Numbered from the stretch's first letter, positions 18,922 through 28,385 are shown. The stretch: DNA of 64,000 bases from Rhodobacteraceae bacterium D3-12 (GCA_025916135.1 CP104793.1:1984001-2048000), one strand, 5' to 3'. A program made the numbers and translations. Notes: generated from the sequence alone by a model not told the origin.

Positions 18922-19827
18922 TCACACCTGCCTGTTCTCGCGCCACATAATAAGCGCCCCCGCCCCCACGATCAGGATCACACCGGGAAACAGCGTATCA
19001 ACCGGCGCCTCATCAAACACCAGCCAGCCAACGACAAAGGCGCTCAGGATCGCAAAATAGCCAAACGGCGCCAGCAACGATGGCGCCGCCATGCGAAACG
19101 CCAGCATCATGAACAAAACGCCGGTGCCGCCAATGATTCCCATCATGAAAATCATCGCCGCATCCAGCCAACTGGAAATCGCGCTGAACTCGGTCATCAC
19201 CGCTGCGAATAAAATCGCCCCCACCGCGGCCGCGCCCGAGGCGTATAGATAAAGCAGCCCGTTTGACGTCTGCGGCCCGAAAAACCGCACCGTCACCATC
19301 GACACCGCATAGCACAACGCCGCCGCCACAGGCAGCAAAGCGTCAGTTGTAAACGCCTCCGAGCCGGGCCGCAAAATCCACACCACCCCGACAAACCCCA
19401 AAATAAGCGCCCCGATCCGCCACGGTCCCACCCGCTCGCGTAGGATCACAACCGACAGGATCACCACGAACAACGCATTGGTCTGTCCCAGCGTCGCAAC
19501 CGTGGCCAACTCAAGCTTTGCCAGCGAGGCATAGAAAAACAACTGCGCCAGCGCCACGGCCAAGCCCCGCGCCACCGCCAACGGCCATTTCTCAATCCTC
19601 AGGTTTGAGCCGCGCAAACGCAGCTCCCCGGTCCAGATCAACAAGCCGATCGACGGCACAATCCCCAAGACGTTGCGATACGCCGAAAGCTCAGGTGGCG
19701 CATATCGCGCCGATAAAAACCGCACGAGCACGCTCATCATGTCGAAACACAACAACGCCAACAGCAGCAATCCAACCGCCTTTAGCGCGACCAGCCGATC
19801 CGCCTGAAATTTCTCTTGCGCATTCAT
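18922..19827 (-). CDS. EamA/DMT-family transporter
   Basis: A 301-residue membrane protein with ten hydrophobic segments in two EamA repeats. Notable segments are LVRFLSARYAPPELSAYRN in the first loop, LRERVGPWRIGALILGFVG at the end of the first repeat, and VFDEAPVDTLFPGVILIVGA at the end of the second. The start MNAQEKFQADRL is chosen since the upstream extension lacks family character. It is the third EamA transporter in this window. Substrate unknown. Confidence 0.9.
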   Translation of the reverse strand: MNAQEKFQADRLVALKAVGLLLLALLCFDMMSVLVRFLSARYAPPELSAYRNVLGIVPSIGLLIWTGELRLRGSNLRIEKWPLAVARGLAVALAQLFFYASLAKLELATVATLGQTNALFVVILSVVILRERVGPWRIGALILGFVGVVWILRPGSEAFTTDALLPVAAALCYAVSMVTVRFFGPQTSNGLLYLYASGAAAVGAILFAAVMTEFSAISSWLDAAMIFMMGIIGGTGVLFMMLAFRMAAPSLLAPFGYFAILSAFVVGWLVFDEAPVDTLFPGVILIVGAGALIMWRENRQV

Positions 19828-19904
19828 CCCCCCATCAAATCGCAATCCCGCCCCGGCACAATCCAGAACCGCGCCAAACCAAGGCAAAAGACGCAACGGA
19901 ACGG

Positions 19905-20062
19905 CCCCTTCATCTGACTGGAAATATCCCGGGGGTGTGGGGGCTGGCCCCCACTTAGGTCAGCGTGTGTCGCACCAAAGGTGCGCCAGAATACTGTCTG
20001 GCCCCAACCTAAACCAGCGCGTGCCGCACCAAAGATGCACAACACAACGGCCTGCCCCTCAC
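19905..20062 (+). repeat. Head-plus-hairpin intergenic repeat, copy 2
   Basis: The head ccccttcatctgactg then gaaatatcccggggg at 19905-19935 is followed by one GTGTGGGGGCTGGCCCCC unit and two copies of another unit, GCGTGYCGCACCAAAGRTGC, the first of which forms a CGCACC-aaa-GGTGCG hairpin. It lies between the EamA gene start and the thioesterase gene stop (both minus strand). Confidence 0.85.
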
Positions 20063-20066
20063 CCCA

Positions 20067-20486
20067 CTACCGCGGCGGTATCGAATAGGTCATGGTCGAG
20101 CGCGCCACCGGCGCCTCCATCCCCTCCGAGAACAGCAACACATCCCCCACCGCCAATATCCGCCCCAGCTTGAGCAACCGGCACCGTGCAATCAAATCAC
20201 GCCCTGCTTCGGGCTTGCGCATAAAATCCAAACTGCACGAGGTCGTCACCGCAAGCGCCTGCCGCCCGATCATCGCCAACACGATGGCGTAAACCGCGCA
20301 ATCCGCCAGCGCAAACATGCTCGGCCCCGACACCGTCCCGCCGGGGCGCAGATGTTTTTCCCGCACGTTCAACCGAAGGTCGATCTCCATATCGTCCAAT
20401 CGGTCCACCGTGAATTCCCCCGTCACCTGCGGAAACACCTCGTCAAGATAGCCCATCAGCTCTCCGGCATTCATTTGCAGCGGCAT
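20067..20486 (-). CDS. PaaI-family hotdog thioesterase
   Basis: A 139-residue hotdog-fold protein of the PaaI/acyl-CoA thioesterase group, which hydrolyses acyl-CoA thioesters. The family signature is RPGGTVSGPSMFALADCAVY, with the acidic catalytic position in the ALAD segment, followed by TTSCSLDFMRKPEAGRDLIA. A much longer open frame extends to 21398, but it is antisense to the hydratase gene and is not coding. The start MPLQMNAGEL has GGGAGAGGGAAG upstream. It is divergent from an enoyl-CoA hydratase, 57 bases apart, suggesting a shared role in acyl-CoA turnover. Confidence 0.9.
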   Translation of the reverse strand: MPLQMNAGELMGYLDEVFPQVTGEFTVDRLDDMEIDLRLNVREKHLRPGGTVSGPSMFALADCAVYAIVLAMIGRQALAVTTSCSLDFMRKPEAGRDLIARCRLLKLGRILAVGDVLLFSEGMEAPVARSTMTYSIPPR

Positions 20487-20543
20487 GTCTTCCCTCTCCC
20501 TTGTCCTGCCGCTAAGTTGCGGGGAAACCCGGAGGAGAACAAG

Positions 20544-21338
20544 ATGGCATTGCTGGAACGTCACGACACCGAGACAAGCACAGGCACTATTGCCCGCCTG
20601 CACCTCAATGATCCGGCCCGCCTCAACGCGCTCAGCGACGAAATGCTCGCCGCCCTCCAGACCCAGTTCGAGGCGCTCAAGCAAGACACCACCACCCGCG
20701 CGGTGATTATCTCGGGCGAGGGCAAAGCCTTCTGCGCTGGCCATGACCTGAAACAGATGCAGGCCGGGCGGCAGGCCGAAGACGGCGGTGCTGCCTATTT
20801 CGCCGATCTCTTCACCCGTTGTGCGACGATGATGTCGACCATCCGCGCCCTGCCCCAGCCGGTCATCGCCATGCCCCACGGCATTGCCACGGCGGCGGGC
20901 TGTCAACTGGTCGCCTCCTGCGATCTGGCCGTCGCGGCGACGGGCACGCGCTTTGGCGTCAACGGCGTCAACATCGGCCTGTTCTGCTCGACCCCGATGG
21001 TTGCCCTGTCGCGCAATGTCGCCGCCAAACATGCCTTCGAAATGCTCACCACGGGCGAGTTCATCGACGCCACCCGCGCGCGCGAAATCGGCCTGATCAA
21101 CCGCATCGCCCCGGCCGAAGACCTGCTCGACCAGACGATGGATCTGGCCGAAACAATCGCCGCCAAACTCTCCGCCGCGGTGCGCATCGGCAAGGAAGCC
21201 TTTTATAACCAACTCCCCATGCCGCTGGATCAGGCTTATGCATATACCGGCGAGGTGATGGTGCAGAACATGGCCCTGAGCGACACCGACGAAGGCATCA
21301 CCGCCTTCCTCGAAAAACGCGAGCCCGACTGGAAATAA
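20544..21338 (+). CDS. Enoyl-CoA hydratase/isomerase family protein
   Basis: A 264-residue crotonase-fold protein. The oxyanion-hole segments are GKAFCAGHDLKQM and HGIATAAGCQLVASCDLAVA. The second catalytic acidic residue of classical hydratases is not obvious; the corresponding segment reads GVNIGLFCSTPMVALSRNV, which matches the ECHDC3-like subgroup rather than classical FadB-type hydratases. The ATG is preceded by GGAGGAGAA. The substrate is unknown; the divergent thioesterase suggests acyl-CoA metabolism. Confidence 0.9.
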   Translation: MALLERHDTETSTGTIARLHLNDPARLNALSDEMLAALQTQFEALKQDTTTRAVIISGEGKAFCAGHDLKQMQAGRQAEDGGAAYFADLFTRCATMMSTIRALPQPVIAMPHGIATAAGCQLVASCDLAVAATGTRFGVNGVNIGLFCSTPMVALSRNVAAKHAFEMLTTGEFIDATRAREIGLINRIAPAEDLLDQTMDLAETIAAKLSAAVRIGKEAFYNQLPMPLDQAYAYTGEVMVQNMALSDTDEGITAFLEKREPDWK

Positions 21339-21628
21339 CCCGCTGAACAGCCGCCAATGCCCTCTGCCCACGCCCCTCGGCGCGGGTTTTGGCGACATTG
21401 CTGCGGGCCATCCCCCTGTGATCCTCAGAAGTCACCCTCTGCTGCCCCCCATTTTGGTGACACCACGCACGGTTTTCGCAACAATCCCATCACTCAATGC
21501 GCATTGTTGCCCACTGCGCCCTTTTACGGCGATCGTTTCCAATACCGTGCCTCATTATTTCCACAATCGCCATTGTTTTGCCCCAATCCATCGCGCTACA
21601 CCCGCATGAACCAACCCGAGGCGACGTA

Positions 21629-22990
21629 ATGGTTTTTATCATGCGCAAGTGGGTCACCGTCGGCATTCTGTCTCTCCAGGCCAGCCTCTCTCTGGCCGCC
21701 GATCTTCCAAACCCGGTGACCCACTCGGACTTTCCTGACGTTCCCATGTCCACGATCCTGCTGGGTCGTGACCTGTTCTTTGATCCGATCCTGTCGGGCA
21801 ATCGCAACATCGCCTGTTCCACCTGCCATCATGGCGCGTTTGGCTCGGCTGACGGGGTGGCTCTGGGCGTTGGCGAAGGCGGTGTCGGCTTGGGTCGCGC
21901 CCGCCACGGACAACCCGCTTATGGCGCGCCCGCCCATGTGCCGCGCAATGCGCCGGCGCTGTTCAATCTTGGCGCGGCAGAATTCACCACCCTGTTTCAC
22001 GATGGCCGCGTTGCAAAGAACCCCAATGAGCGGATGGGCTTTGACATGCCCGCAGGGGCCGCTCTGGAACGCCCCGTGCCCAACGCTTTGGCGGCGCAAG
22101 CCCTGTTGCCCGTCACCAGCGCCGAAGAAATGGCCGGTGCGCCGGGCGAAAACCCGATTGCCGATCTTGCCGCCATGGGCAAGCTTCGCGGCCCCAACGG
22201 GCTGTGGCAAAAACTGACCGAACGGGTCGAAGACATTCCCGCCTACCGCCACCGCTTTGATGCGATCATCGGCCCGGACGAGCCGCTGCACATCACCCAC
22301 ATCGCCACCGCCATCGCCGGGTTCATCGCGTTTGAATTCCGTTCAACCAACAGCCCGTTTGACGCCTATCTCGGTGGTCGCGAGCGCGCCCTGACGCCAC
22401 CGCAAAAGCGCGGGCTCGACCTGTTCTATGGCAAGGCCAACTGCGCCGCCTGCCATTCCGGCCCGTTCCAGACGGATCACAAGTTTCACGCCATCGCCAT
22501 GCCCCAGATCGGACCGGGTAAAGATCATGGCAAGGACCATGGCAAAGATCACGGCATTCTCTTCGCCGATCACGGCCGCGCCGCGATCACCGGCGATCCC
22601 CGCGATCTCTATAAATTCCGCACGCCTTCGCTGCGCAATGTCGCGCTGACCGCACCCTATGGGCATTCCGGCGCCTATGCCACGCTCGACGCGGTGATCC
22701 GCCATCACCTCGCGCCAGAGCAAAGCCTCGCTGCCTATGATCCGACCCAAATCGCCCTGCCCGGCCTTGACGGCAACACCCCCCTGCCGCCGACCATGCC
22801 CGACCCGCGCGAAATCGCCCGCATCGCTGCGGCCAACACCCTCGCCCCCTCCACGCTCAGCGACGCCGAAATCGCCGACCTGATCAGCTTCCTCGATGCG
22901 CTCACCGACCCCGAAGCCGCGACCGGCCGCCTCGGGGCACCGCGCCTTGTGCCCTCGGGGCTTTCACTTGATCGCCTAAGCACGCATTAA
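21629..22990 (+). CDS. Di-heme cytochrome c peroxidase / MauG-type protein
   Basis: A ~453-residue periplasmic protein with a signal peptide ([16 protein letters not shown], cleavage before DLPNP) and two c-type heme motifs, CSTCH and CAACH. Downstream, [20 protein letters not shown] is the conserved stretch of this family, and [15 protein letters not shown] ends it. Family members reduce hydrogen peroxide or oxidise protein-bound residues. Between the second heme and the conserved stretch is an unusual run of three KDHG repeats (DNA 22518-22556). The start at 21629 has a GAGG upstream; a second ATG at 21641 would also keep the signal peptide. The precise role is unknown. Confidence 0.87.
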   Translation: MVFIMRKWVTVGILSLQASLSLAADLPNPVTHSDFPDVPMSTILLGRDLFFDPILSGNRNIACSTCHHGAFGSADGVALGVGEGGVGLGRARHGQPAYGAPAHVPRNAPALFNLGAAEFTTLFHDGRVAKNPNERMGFDMPAGAALERPVPNALAAQALLPVTSAEEMAGAPGENPIADLAAMGKLRGPNGLWQKLTERVEDIPAYRHRFDAIIGPDEPLHITHIATAIAGFIAFEFRSTNSPFDAYLGGRERALTPPQKRGLDLFYGKANCAACHSGPFQTDHKFHAIAMPQIGPGKDHGKDHGKDHGILFADHGRAAITGDPRDLYKFRTPSLRNVALTAPYGHSGAYATLDAVIRHHLAPEQSLAAYDPTQIALPGLDGNTPLPPTMPDPREIARIAAANTLAPSTLSDAEIADLISFLDALTDPEAATGRLGAPRLVPSGLSLDRLSTH

Positions 22991-23052
22991 GCTGCGCCAA
23001 ACAACGCCAGCGCCCCCTTTCCAATCCGCCCCGCTTGCCCTACATCGCCCTC

Positions 23053-24399
23053 ATGGAAACGCTACACATCATCGGCGGCGGTCTCGCCGGCTCCGAAGCC
23101 GCCTGGCAGGCCGCAAATCTCGGCATTCCCGTGGTCATTCACGAGATGCGCCCGCACGTCGAAACCTTCGCCCATAAAACCGGCAATCTGGCCGAAATGG
23201 TTTGCTCCAATTCGTTCCGCTCGGACGATAGCGAACAAAACGCCGTCGGCCTGCTGCATTGGGAAATGCGTCAAGCAGGCGGGCTGATTATGCAAATGGC
23301 CGACGAAAACCGCCTGCCCGCCGGCGGCGCGCTTGCGGTCGACCGCGACGCCTTTGCCGAAGCCGTCACCGCCCGTCTCACCGCGCATCCGCTGATCTCG
23401 GTCGACTACGGCGAAATCACCGCCCTGCCCGAAGACGGCCATTGGATCATCGCCACCGGCCCGCTCACCTCCTCGGCTCTGGGCGAAGCGATCCAAGCCG
23501 AATCCGGCACGGACCGGCTGGCCTTTTTTGACGCCATCGCGCCCATCGTCTATGCCGATAGCATCAACATGGACGTGGTCTGGCGGCAAAGCCGTTATGA
23601 CAAGGGCGAGACCGAGGAAGAGCAGAAAGCCTATCTCAACTGCCCGATGACCAAAGAGCAGTATGAAGGCTTCATCGACGCGCTTCTCGCCGCCGACAAG
23701 ACCGAGTTTCACGAGGGCGAAACCGCGAAGTATTTCGACGGCTGTCTGCCGATCGAGGTTATGGCCGAGCGTGGCCGCGAAACCCTGCGCCACGGGCCGA
23801 TGAAACCTGTTGGCCTGACCAATGCGCACAAGCCGGAAGAGAAAGCCTATGCCGTGGTGCAGCTGCGCCGCGACAACGCGCTCGGCACGCTTTACAATAT
23901 CGTCGGCTTTCAGACCAAGATGAAGTATGGCGCGCAAACGGATGTTTTTAAAACAATTCCGGGGCTCGAGAATGCCAGCTTTGCCCGTCTGGGCGGCATC
24001 CACCGCAACACCTTCATCAACTCGCCAACGCTGCTCGATGACCGGATGCGCCTGCGCTCGCGCCCGCACATCCGCTTTGCCGGACAGATCACCGGCGTCG
24101 AAGGCTACGTCGAATCTGCCGCTATGGGCCTTCTGGCCGGTCGCATGGCTGCGCGCGAAATCATGGGCGGCGATCTGCCTCCGCCCGCGCCCGAAACCGC
24201 AACCGGCGCGCTTATCACGCACATCACCGGCGGTGCCGATGCCAAAACCTTTCAGCCGATGAACGTGAATTTCGGCCTGTTCCCGCTGGTCGAAGGCCTC
24301 AAAGGTGGGCGGCGCGGACGCAAAGACCGCTACCAAGCCTACACCGACCGCGCCAAGGCGCTCTGGCAAACATGGCTGGACGCGCAAGCCGCACCCTGA
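23053..24399 (+). CDS. trmFO: Folate- and FAD-dependent tRNA (uracil-54) methyltransferase
   Basis: A 448-residue TrmFO that makes 5-methyluridine at position 54 of tRNA using methylenetetrahydrofolate and FADH2. The FAD-binding Rossmann motif is [16 protein letters not shown] at residues 6-21; other signatures are [25 protein letters not shown] and [19 protein letters not shown]. The start [10 protein letters not shown] puts the FAD motif at the very N-terminus as in the family. It is 13 bases upstream of a methyltransferase gene, in a run with gluQ, another tRNA-modification gene. Confidence 0.96.
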   Translation: METLHIIGGGLAGSEAAWQAANLGIPVVIHEMRPHVETFAHKTGNLAEMVCSNSFRSDDSEQNAVGLLHWEMRQAGGLIMQMADENRLPAGGALAVDRDAFAEAVTARLTAHPLISVDYGEITALPEDGHWIIATGPLTSSALGEAIQAESGTDRLAFFDAIAPIVYADSINMDVVWRQSRYDKGETEEEQKAYLNCPMTKEQYEGFIDALLAADKTEFHEGETAKYFDGCLPIEVMAERGRETLRHGPMKPVGLTNAHKPEEKAYAVVQLRRDNALGTLYNIVGFQTKMKYGAQTDVFKTIPGLENASFARLGGIHRNTFINSPTLLDDRMRLRSRPHIRFAGQITGVEGYVESAAMGLLAGRMAAREIMGGDLPPPAPETATGALITHITGGADAKTFQPMNVNFGLFPLVEGLKGGRRGRKDRYQAYTDRAKALWQTWLDAQAAP

Positions 24400-24412
24400 A
24401 ATACTAAAAGGC

Positions 24413-25027
24413 ATGGCCGAGAAATTTCTCAAAGACACATATGGGCAGAGCGACCCCGAAGGCACCATGCGCCATTACGACAAATGGGCCGCCACCTATG
24501 ATGCCGAAATCGCTGAAAACGGCTATGCCACGCCGGGCCGCTGTGCCGCTGCTCTCGCGCGTCACCTTGATGACCACGACGCGCCACTGCTCGATTTCGG
24601 CTGTGGCACCGGCCTCTCTGGCGTTGCGCTCGGCCTGCAAGGGTTCCAAGTGATCGACGGGCTCGACCCCTCTGCCGAAATGCTCGCCCATGCCAAGGAT
24701 CGCGACGTCTATCGCCGGTTGACTCACATTCCCCCCGGCGCGGATGTGCCCGGCAAGCAAGGCGACTACGCCGCCATCACCGCGATTGGCGTCATCGGGG
24801 TTGGCGCCGCGCCACCCACGGTGATGCAACAGATCATGACCGCGCTGTCCCCCGGCGGCTTGTTCGTGTTTTCCCTCAACGATCACGCGCTTGCCGATCC
24901 CGATTGCTGCCTCGCGCGTGACGCTCTGATCACCTCGGGACAGGCCGAGGAACTGGAGCAAACTTATGGCGATCACCTGCCGGGAATCGACTTGAAGTCC
25001 ACCGTGTATGTCTATGTAAAGCTGTGA
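24413..25027 (+). CDS. Class I SAM-dependent methyltransferase
   Basis: A 204-residue methyltransferase with motif I LLDFGCGTGLSGVAL near residues 58-72, an acidic ribose-binding residue in DGLDPSAEMLAHA, and LSPGGLFVFSLNDHA in the later core. The N-terminal YDKWAATYDAEIAENGYATP is typical of the UbiE-like/Williams-Beuren-type group. Substrate unknown. It sits between trmFO and gluQ and overlaps the gluQ start by 4 bases (GTGA), so a tRNA or small-molecule substrate linked to translation is possible but not shown. Confidence 0.87.
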   Translation: MAEKFLKDTYGQSDPEGTMRHYDKWAATYDAEIAENGYATPGRCAAALARHLDDHDAPLLDFGCGTGLSGVALGLQGFQVIDGLDPSAEMLAHAKDRDVYRRLTHIPPGADVPGKQGDYAAITAIGVIGVGAAPPTVMQQIMTALSPGGLFVFSLNDHALADPDCCLARDALITSGQAEELEQTYGDHLPGIDLKSTVYVYVKL

Positions 25028-25887
25028 CTTTCACCACTCGCTTCGCCCCGTCTCCGACTGGCCCTTTGCATCTGGGTCATGCCTATTCCGCGCTTCTGGC
25101 GGCGGATATGGCGCACGCGATGGGTGGCGTTTTTCATCTGCGGATCGACGACATCGACCAATCGCGCGCCCGGCCTCAATGGGAACGCCAAATCTATGAT
25201 GACCTTGCCTGGCTCGGTCTTGACTGGCCCACCCCTTGCCGTCGTCAATCCGACCACCTCAAGGACTACGCCGCCGCGCTGCACCGCCTTTGGGATATGG
25301 GCCTGCTCTATCCTTGCACCTGCACCCGCCGCGATATCGCCGCCGCCGCCAACGCCCCGCAAGAAGGCGCGCCGCTGATCGGCCCTGACGGCGTGGTCTA
25401 TCCCGGCACCTGCCGGCCCGCGACCCCGCCCATGGGCGATATGCCCGACGCCGCCCTGCGCCTTGATCTGCGCCGCGCACTGTCGCGCATCGAAGCGGCA
25501 CCGCTTTCCTTTGACGAGTCCGGCAGCGGGCCGAACGGCGAAACCGGGCTGATCCCGCTCGCCGCAGACGCGCTTGTGAAAACCGTGGGCGACGTGGTGC
25601 TGGCGCGCCGCGATATGGGCGGCTCTTATCACCTGTCGGTCGTGGTGGATGACGCCGCACAGGGCATCACCCATGTGGTGCGCGGTCAGGATCTCTATGA
25701 CGCCACCGCCATCCATGTGGTGTTGCAACGCCTGCTCGGCCTGCCCAACCCGCGCTATCACCACCATGCGCTGATCCGCGACGAGACGGGCAAACGTCTG
25801 GCCAAACGCGACGATGCCCGCGCCATCGCGACCTATCGCAGCGCGGGCAAAACCCCGTCAGAGATCCGCAAACTTGTCGGGCTTTAG
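25024..25887 (+). CDS. gluQ: Glutamyl-Q tRNA(Asp) synthetase
   Basis: A 287-residue short paralogue of glutamyl-tRNA synthetase that attaches glutamate to queuosine in tRNA(Asp). The HIGH-type motif is HLGHA at residues 16-20, and the KMSKS-type motif is KRLAKRD. A zinc site is suggested by YPCTCTRRDI with GVVYPGTC. It lacks the anticodon-binding domain of GltX, as expected. The start is GTG, overlapping the upstream stop. It converges on the PQ-repeat gene with a 4-base overlap of the 3' ends. Confidence 0.95.
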   Translation: MTFTTRFAPSPTGPLHLGHAYSALLAADMAHAMGGVFHLRIDDIDQSRARPQWERQIYDDLAWLGLDWPTPCRRQSDHLKDYAAALHRLWDMGLLYPCTCTRRDIAAAANAPQEGAPLIGPDGVVYPGTCRPATPPMGDMPDAALRLDLRRALSRIEAAPLSFDESGSGPNGETGLIPLAADALVKTVGDVVLARRDMGGSYHLSVVVDDAAQGITHVVRGQDLYDATAIHVVLQRLLGLPNPRYHHHALIRDETGKRLAKRDDARAIATYRSAGKTPSEIRKLVGL

Positions 25888-26909
25888 TTCAACGCCCGCC
25901 ACGGTTTTGGCATCCAAACCCAGCGATTGCCGACAAAAATCAACCCGTCAAAGGCCATCCCAAGGGTTTTTCCCGGCTCAACAAACTTGAAGCGCACAAT
26001 CGGGTAATCGCCAATGAAATAAGGCCGCACGTCGCCATACCCACCGGGAAAATCCGCAAGCGCCGCGCTGCCACTGCGCAATCCGCCGGTCGTGGCATAC
26101 CACGTCAGTATCTCGCTCTGCCCCGGCTTTGGCCCGATGCTCACACCCGGCGTCAGGTGCTTGGCATAGGTTGCAATCATTTTGCTGGCCAGCGGCTCAC
26201 CATAGACTGCGCGAATCTCATGCGGCTTGGCGATCAACGCCTGCGTCAGCGCCGCCCGATCCGCGCCGGGGTCCATGAATTGCGCCAAAAGCGCGCGCGC
26301 TGCGGCTTCGCTGTTGGCGCTCGCAACCGGGGCGACTTGCGGCTTTGGCTGCGGATCGCCCTGTGCCTGCTGTTGTGGCTGCGGCTGCGGGTCACCCTCT
26401 GACTGGCGCTGAGGTTGCGGCTGAGGTTGTGGATCACCCTGCGCCTGCTGTTGTGGTTGCGGCTGCGGGTCGCCTTCTGACTGGCGCTGAGGTTGCGGTT
26501 GGGGTTGGGGTTGCGGATCGCCCTGCGCCTGCTGGTGCGGCTGCGGTTCCGGCTCGCCCTGTGCTTGTGGCGCTGGCTGTGGTGTCACCTGCGGCGCGGG
26601 TGCCTTGCCGGCCTTCTCGCCTCCGACAAGGGTCAAAAGACTGGCACCGCCGCTTTTGACACAGGCTTTGGTCAGGTTCTCCAACACCACCTTATTGTTG
26701 TCCACCGTGACCGGGCGCACCGCGCCGCTCTGCGCCGCGAGATAGCCAAACACCCAAGCCGACACCATGAATTGATCCGTGGTTCCGCCGGTTTTCGACA
26801 GCACCTCGATACATGATTTGGCCGGGTCAAAGCCGTTTATCGTTTCGGCATTGGCGCTCACAGCGCCCAAAGACAAAACCAAGATAGACGCGCAACTCAA
26901 TGACTTCAT
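25884..26909 (-). CDS. Exported PQ-repeat protein with HdeA-like N-terminal domain
   Basis: A 341-residue protein in three parts. A signal peptide (LSCASILVLSLGAVSANA) is followed by a ~75-residue region with two cysteines (KSCIEVL and KACVKSG) and the pattern VSAWVFGYLAAQSG, similar to HdeA/Rap1-type periplasmic domains. Residues ~100-195 are a low-complexity run of repeated GDPQPQPQ, QQQAQ and RQSE blocks. The last ~145 residues form an unassigned domain containing SEILTWYATTGGLRSGSAAL and PYFIGDYPIVRFKFVEPG. An AGGAAAT precedes the ATG. I cannot assign a function; a periplasmic stalk joining two domains is an inference. Confidence 0.75.
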   Translation of the reverse strand: MKSLSCASILVLSLGAVSANAETINGFDPAKSCIEVLSKTGGTTDQFMVSAWVFGYLAAQSGAVRPVTVDNNKVVLENLTKACVKSGGASLLTLVGGEKAGKAPAPQVTPQPAPQAQGEPEPQPHQQAQGDPQPQPQPQPQRQSEGDPQPQPQQQAQGDPQPQPQPQRQSEGDPQPQPQQQAQGDPQPKPQVAPVASANSEAAARALLAQFMDPGADRAALTQALIAKPHEIRAVYGEPLASKMIATYAKHLTPGVSIGPKPGQSEILTWYATTGGLRSGSAALADFPGGYGDVRPYFIGDYPIVRFKFVEPGKTLGMAFDGLIFVGNRWVWMPKPWRALN

Positions 26910-27018
26910 GACTATTTCCTGAATATTGGATCAAATACGCCCCGATCCTAGCACAGGAAATCCCGTCCGCGAAGTCAAAGCCGCGCAGCGCGCCACAAAC
27001 ATCACGCCAAGCGCGCCC

Positions 27019-27390
27019 TCACGCCTCGGGCGCCATGATCTCCACCTCTTCCCCATCGCGAATGGCGGTGTAAAAACAACTGCGCCGATTCGTGTGGCAC
27101 GCCGGCCCGGTCTGGCGCACCAGAACCAACAGACAATCGCGGTCGCAATCCACCCGCATCTCGACCAATTCCTGCACATGGCCGCTGCTTTCGCCCTTGA
27201 CCCAGAACGCCGCGCGCGAACGTGACCAATAGGTCACCTTGCCGCTCGCAAGCGTGCGCGCCACGCTCTCGGCATTCATCCAAGCCATCATCAGGATCTC
27301 GCCGGTTTCGGCCTCCTGTGCGATCGCCGGGATTAACCCTTTTTCGGTATAGGTTAGCGTGCTCGGATCAAAGCTTATCCCTGCGCCCAT
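27019..27390 (-). CDS. hisI: Phosphoribosyl-AMP cyclohydrolase
   Basis: A 123-residue HisI that opens the purine ring of phosphoribosyl-AMP in histidine synthesis. The Mg/Zn-binding residues are in DCDRDCLLVLVRQ and the zinc-ligand cysteines in GPACHTNRRSCFY. The YWSRSRAAFWVKGESSGH block is characteristic. Length fits a monofunctional HisI. No other his gene is nearby. It is divergent from the Fe-S scaffold gene, with about 90 bases between starts. Confidence 0.97.
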   Translation of the reverse strand: MGAGISFDPSTLTYTEKGLIPAIAQEAETGEILMMAWMNAESVARTLASGKVTYWSRSRAAFWVKGESSGHVQELVEMRVDCDRDCLLVLVRQTGPACHTNRRSCFYTAIRDGEEVEIMAPEA

Positions 27391-27481
27391 GTCTTTGGCC
27401 CCTTTGCATTGGCGGTGTCAGCGTCTATCTAATCCAAGACAAGCCAAGAGGGAATGGCCGCGCGCGGTCAGATCAAAAGCC

Positions 27482-27928
27482 ATGAGCGAAACCGACCTGA
27501 TCAAGCTGTATTCCGAACGCATCCTCGCGCTTGCGGCCGATATTCCCCGGCTCGACCGCCTTGATGCGCCCGACGCCTCGATCAAACGCCGCGCGCCGCT
27601 TTGCGGGTCGACCGTGACAGTCGACATCACCCTCCAGAACGGCAGGATCAGCGACTATGGCCAAGACGTCAAAGCCTGCGCTTTGGGTCAGGCCGCCGCC
27701 AGCGTTGTCGGCGCCAATATTATCGGCGCCACCCGTGCCGAAGTCGCCGCCGCCCGCGACGCCCTGCATCACATGCTCAAAGACGACGGGCCAACACCGC
27801 CCGCCCCCTTTGATGGCCTCGAAGTGCTGCGCCCGGCGCGTGATTACAAGAATCGCCACGCTTCGATCATGCTCACGCTCGACGCCACGCTCGACGCGAT
27901 TGATCAGGCCAGCACCGCCGCCGTTTAA
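27482..27928 (+). CDS. IscU/NifU-like iron-sulfur scaffold protein with two of the three cysteines
   Basis: A 148-residue IscU-fold protein. The first two ligand positions are present (PLCGSTVTVD and KACALGQAAA), but the third is replaced by RDYKNRHASIML, with no cysteine. The aspartate after the first cysteine in IscU (CGD) is serine here. Alphaproteobacteria carry many such proteins annotated as iron-sulfur assembly scaffolds; whether they hold clusters is uncertain. The start ATG at 27482 has no strong ribosome binding site. It is a single gene followed by a 260-base intergenic region. Confidence 0.85.
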   Translation: MSETDLIKLYSERILALAADIPRLDRLDAPDASIKRRAPLCGSTVTVDITLQNGRISDYGQDVKACALGQAAASVVGANIIGATRAEVAAARDALHHMLKDDGPTPPAPFDGLEVLRPARDYKNRHASIMLTLDATLDAIDQASTAAV

Positions 27929-27994
27929 CACTGTATTGCCTGCCGCGCCCTAGACAGCCGCCATAGGGCCACACCTCTCTCAACATTCGCTGAC

Positions 27995-28033
27995 AAAAAA
28001 ACCGCCGCTCCTGAGCAAGCTCAAGGCGGCGGT
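27995..28033 (-). terminator. Terminator of the SOS-box small-protein transcript
   Basis: On the minus strand, ACCGCCGC at 28033-28026 pairs with GCGGCGGT at 28008-28001 (8-bp perfect stem) and is followed by seven T. It lies about 160 bases past the 40-codon gene, leaving a long 3' untranslated region that contains one more small hairpin (CCCC/GGGG near 28056-28075). Confidence 0.88.
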
Positions 28034-28190
28034 AAGGTGCGTGATTGCGGATCAGCCCCGAAAAATCCGTAGGGGCGATTGAGGCAGTCCCCAAATGGTC
28101 AAGACAGGCAGTGACTTGGGTCGCGCGCTGTTTGGGACAGAATGCGCGCGTCAGGGCTGGGCAATCACGTGGCAGAAATCAGTAAATTCG

Positions 28191-28313
28191 TCAGGCAAGC
28201 CCCGGCAGATGCAGACCGGCAAACAGAATAACCACAAGCGCCACAGCACCAATAGCATCCTGCCAAATGGTGTCCTGGCTACGGGAAAGAACGGCTTTGA
28301 TCTGGGTCAGCAT
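28191..28313 (-). CDS. 40-residue membrane protein with SOS-box promoter
   Basis: A 40-codon gene. The protein has a polar, possibly amphipathic N-terminus (MLTQIKAVLSRSQDTIW) and one hydrophobic segment (AIGAVALVVILFAGL). An AGGAG lies 9 bases before the ATG. About 73 bases upstream is a perfect alphaproteobacterial LexA site (GAAC-N7-GAAC), and a terminator lies downstream, so it forms its own transcription unit behind recG. LexA-controlled tiny membrane proteins include Caulobacter SidA (a division inhibitor) and E. coli TisB (a toxin); the resemblance is in size, topology and control, not sequence. The function here is unknown. Confidence 0.75.
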   Translation of the reverse strand: MLTQIKAVLSRSQDTIWQDAIGAVALVVILFAGLHLPGLA

Positions 28314-28385
28314 GTCGGAGGCTCCTATTCGGGGGCGTGTTCTTTGTGTTGCCCCTTTGTTCTCATTTTCGGAACGCTCTGTAAA

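Noticed and set aside
20067-21398. 443-codon minus-strand open frame extending the thioesterase gene
   Set aside because: It runs antisense through the whole enoyl-CoA hydratase gene; only the last 139 codons have family similarity and a ribosome binding site.
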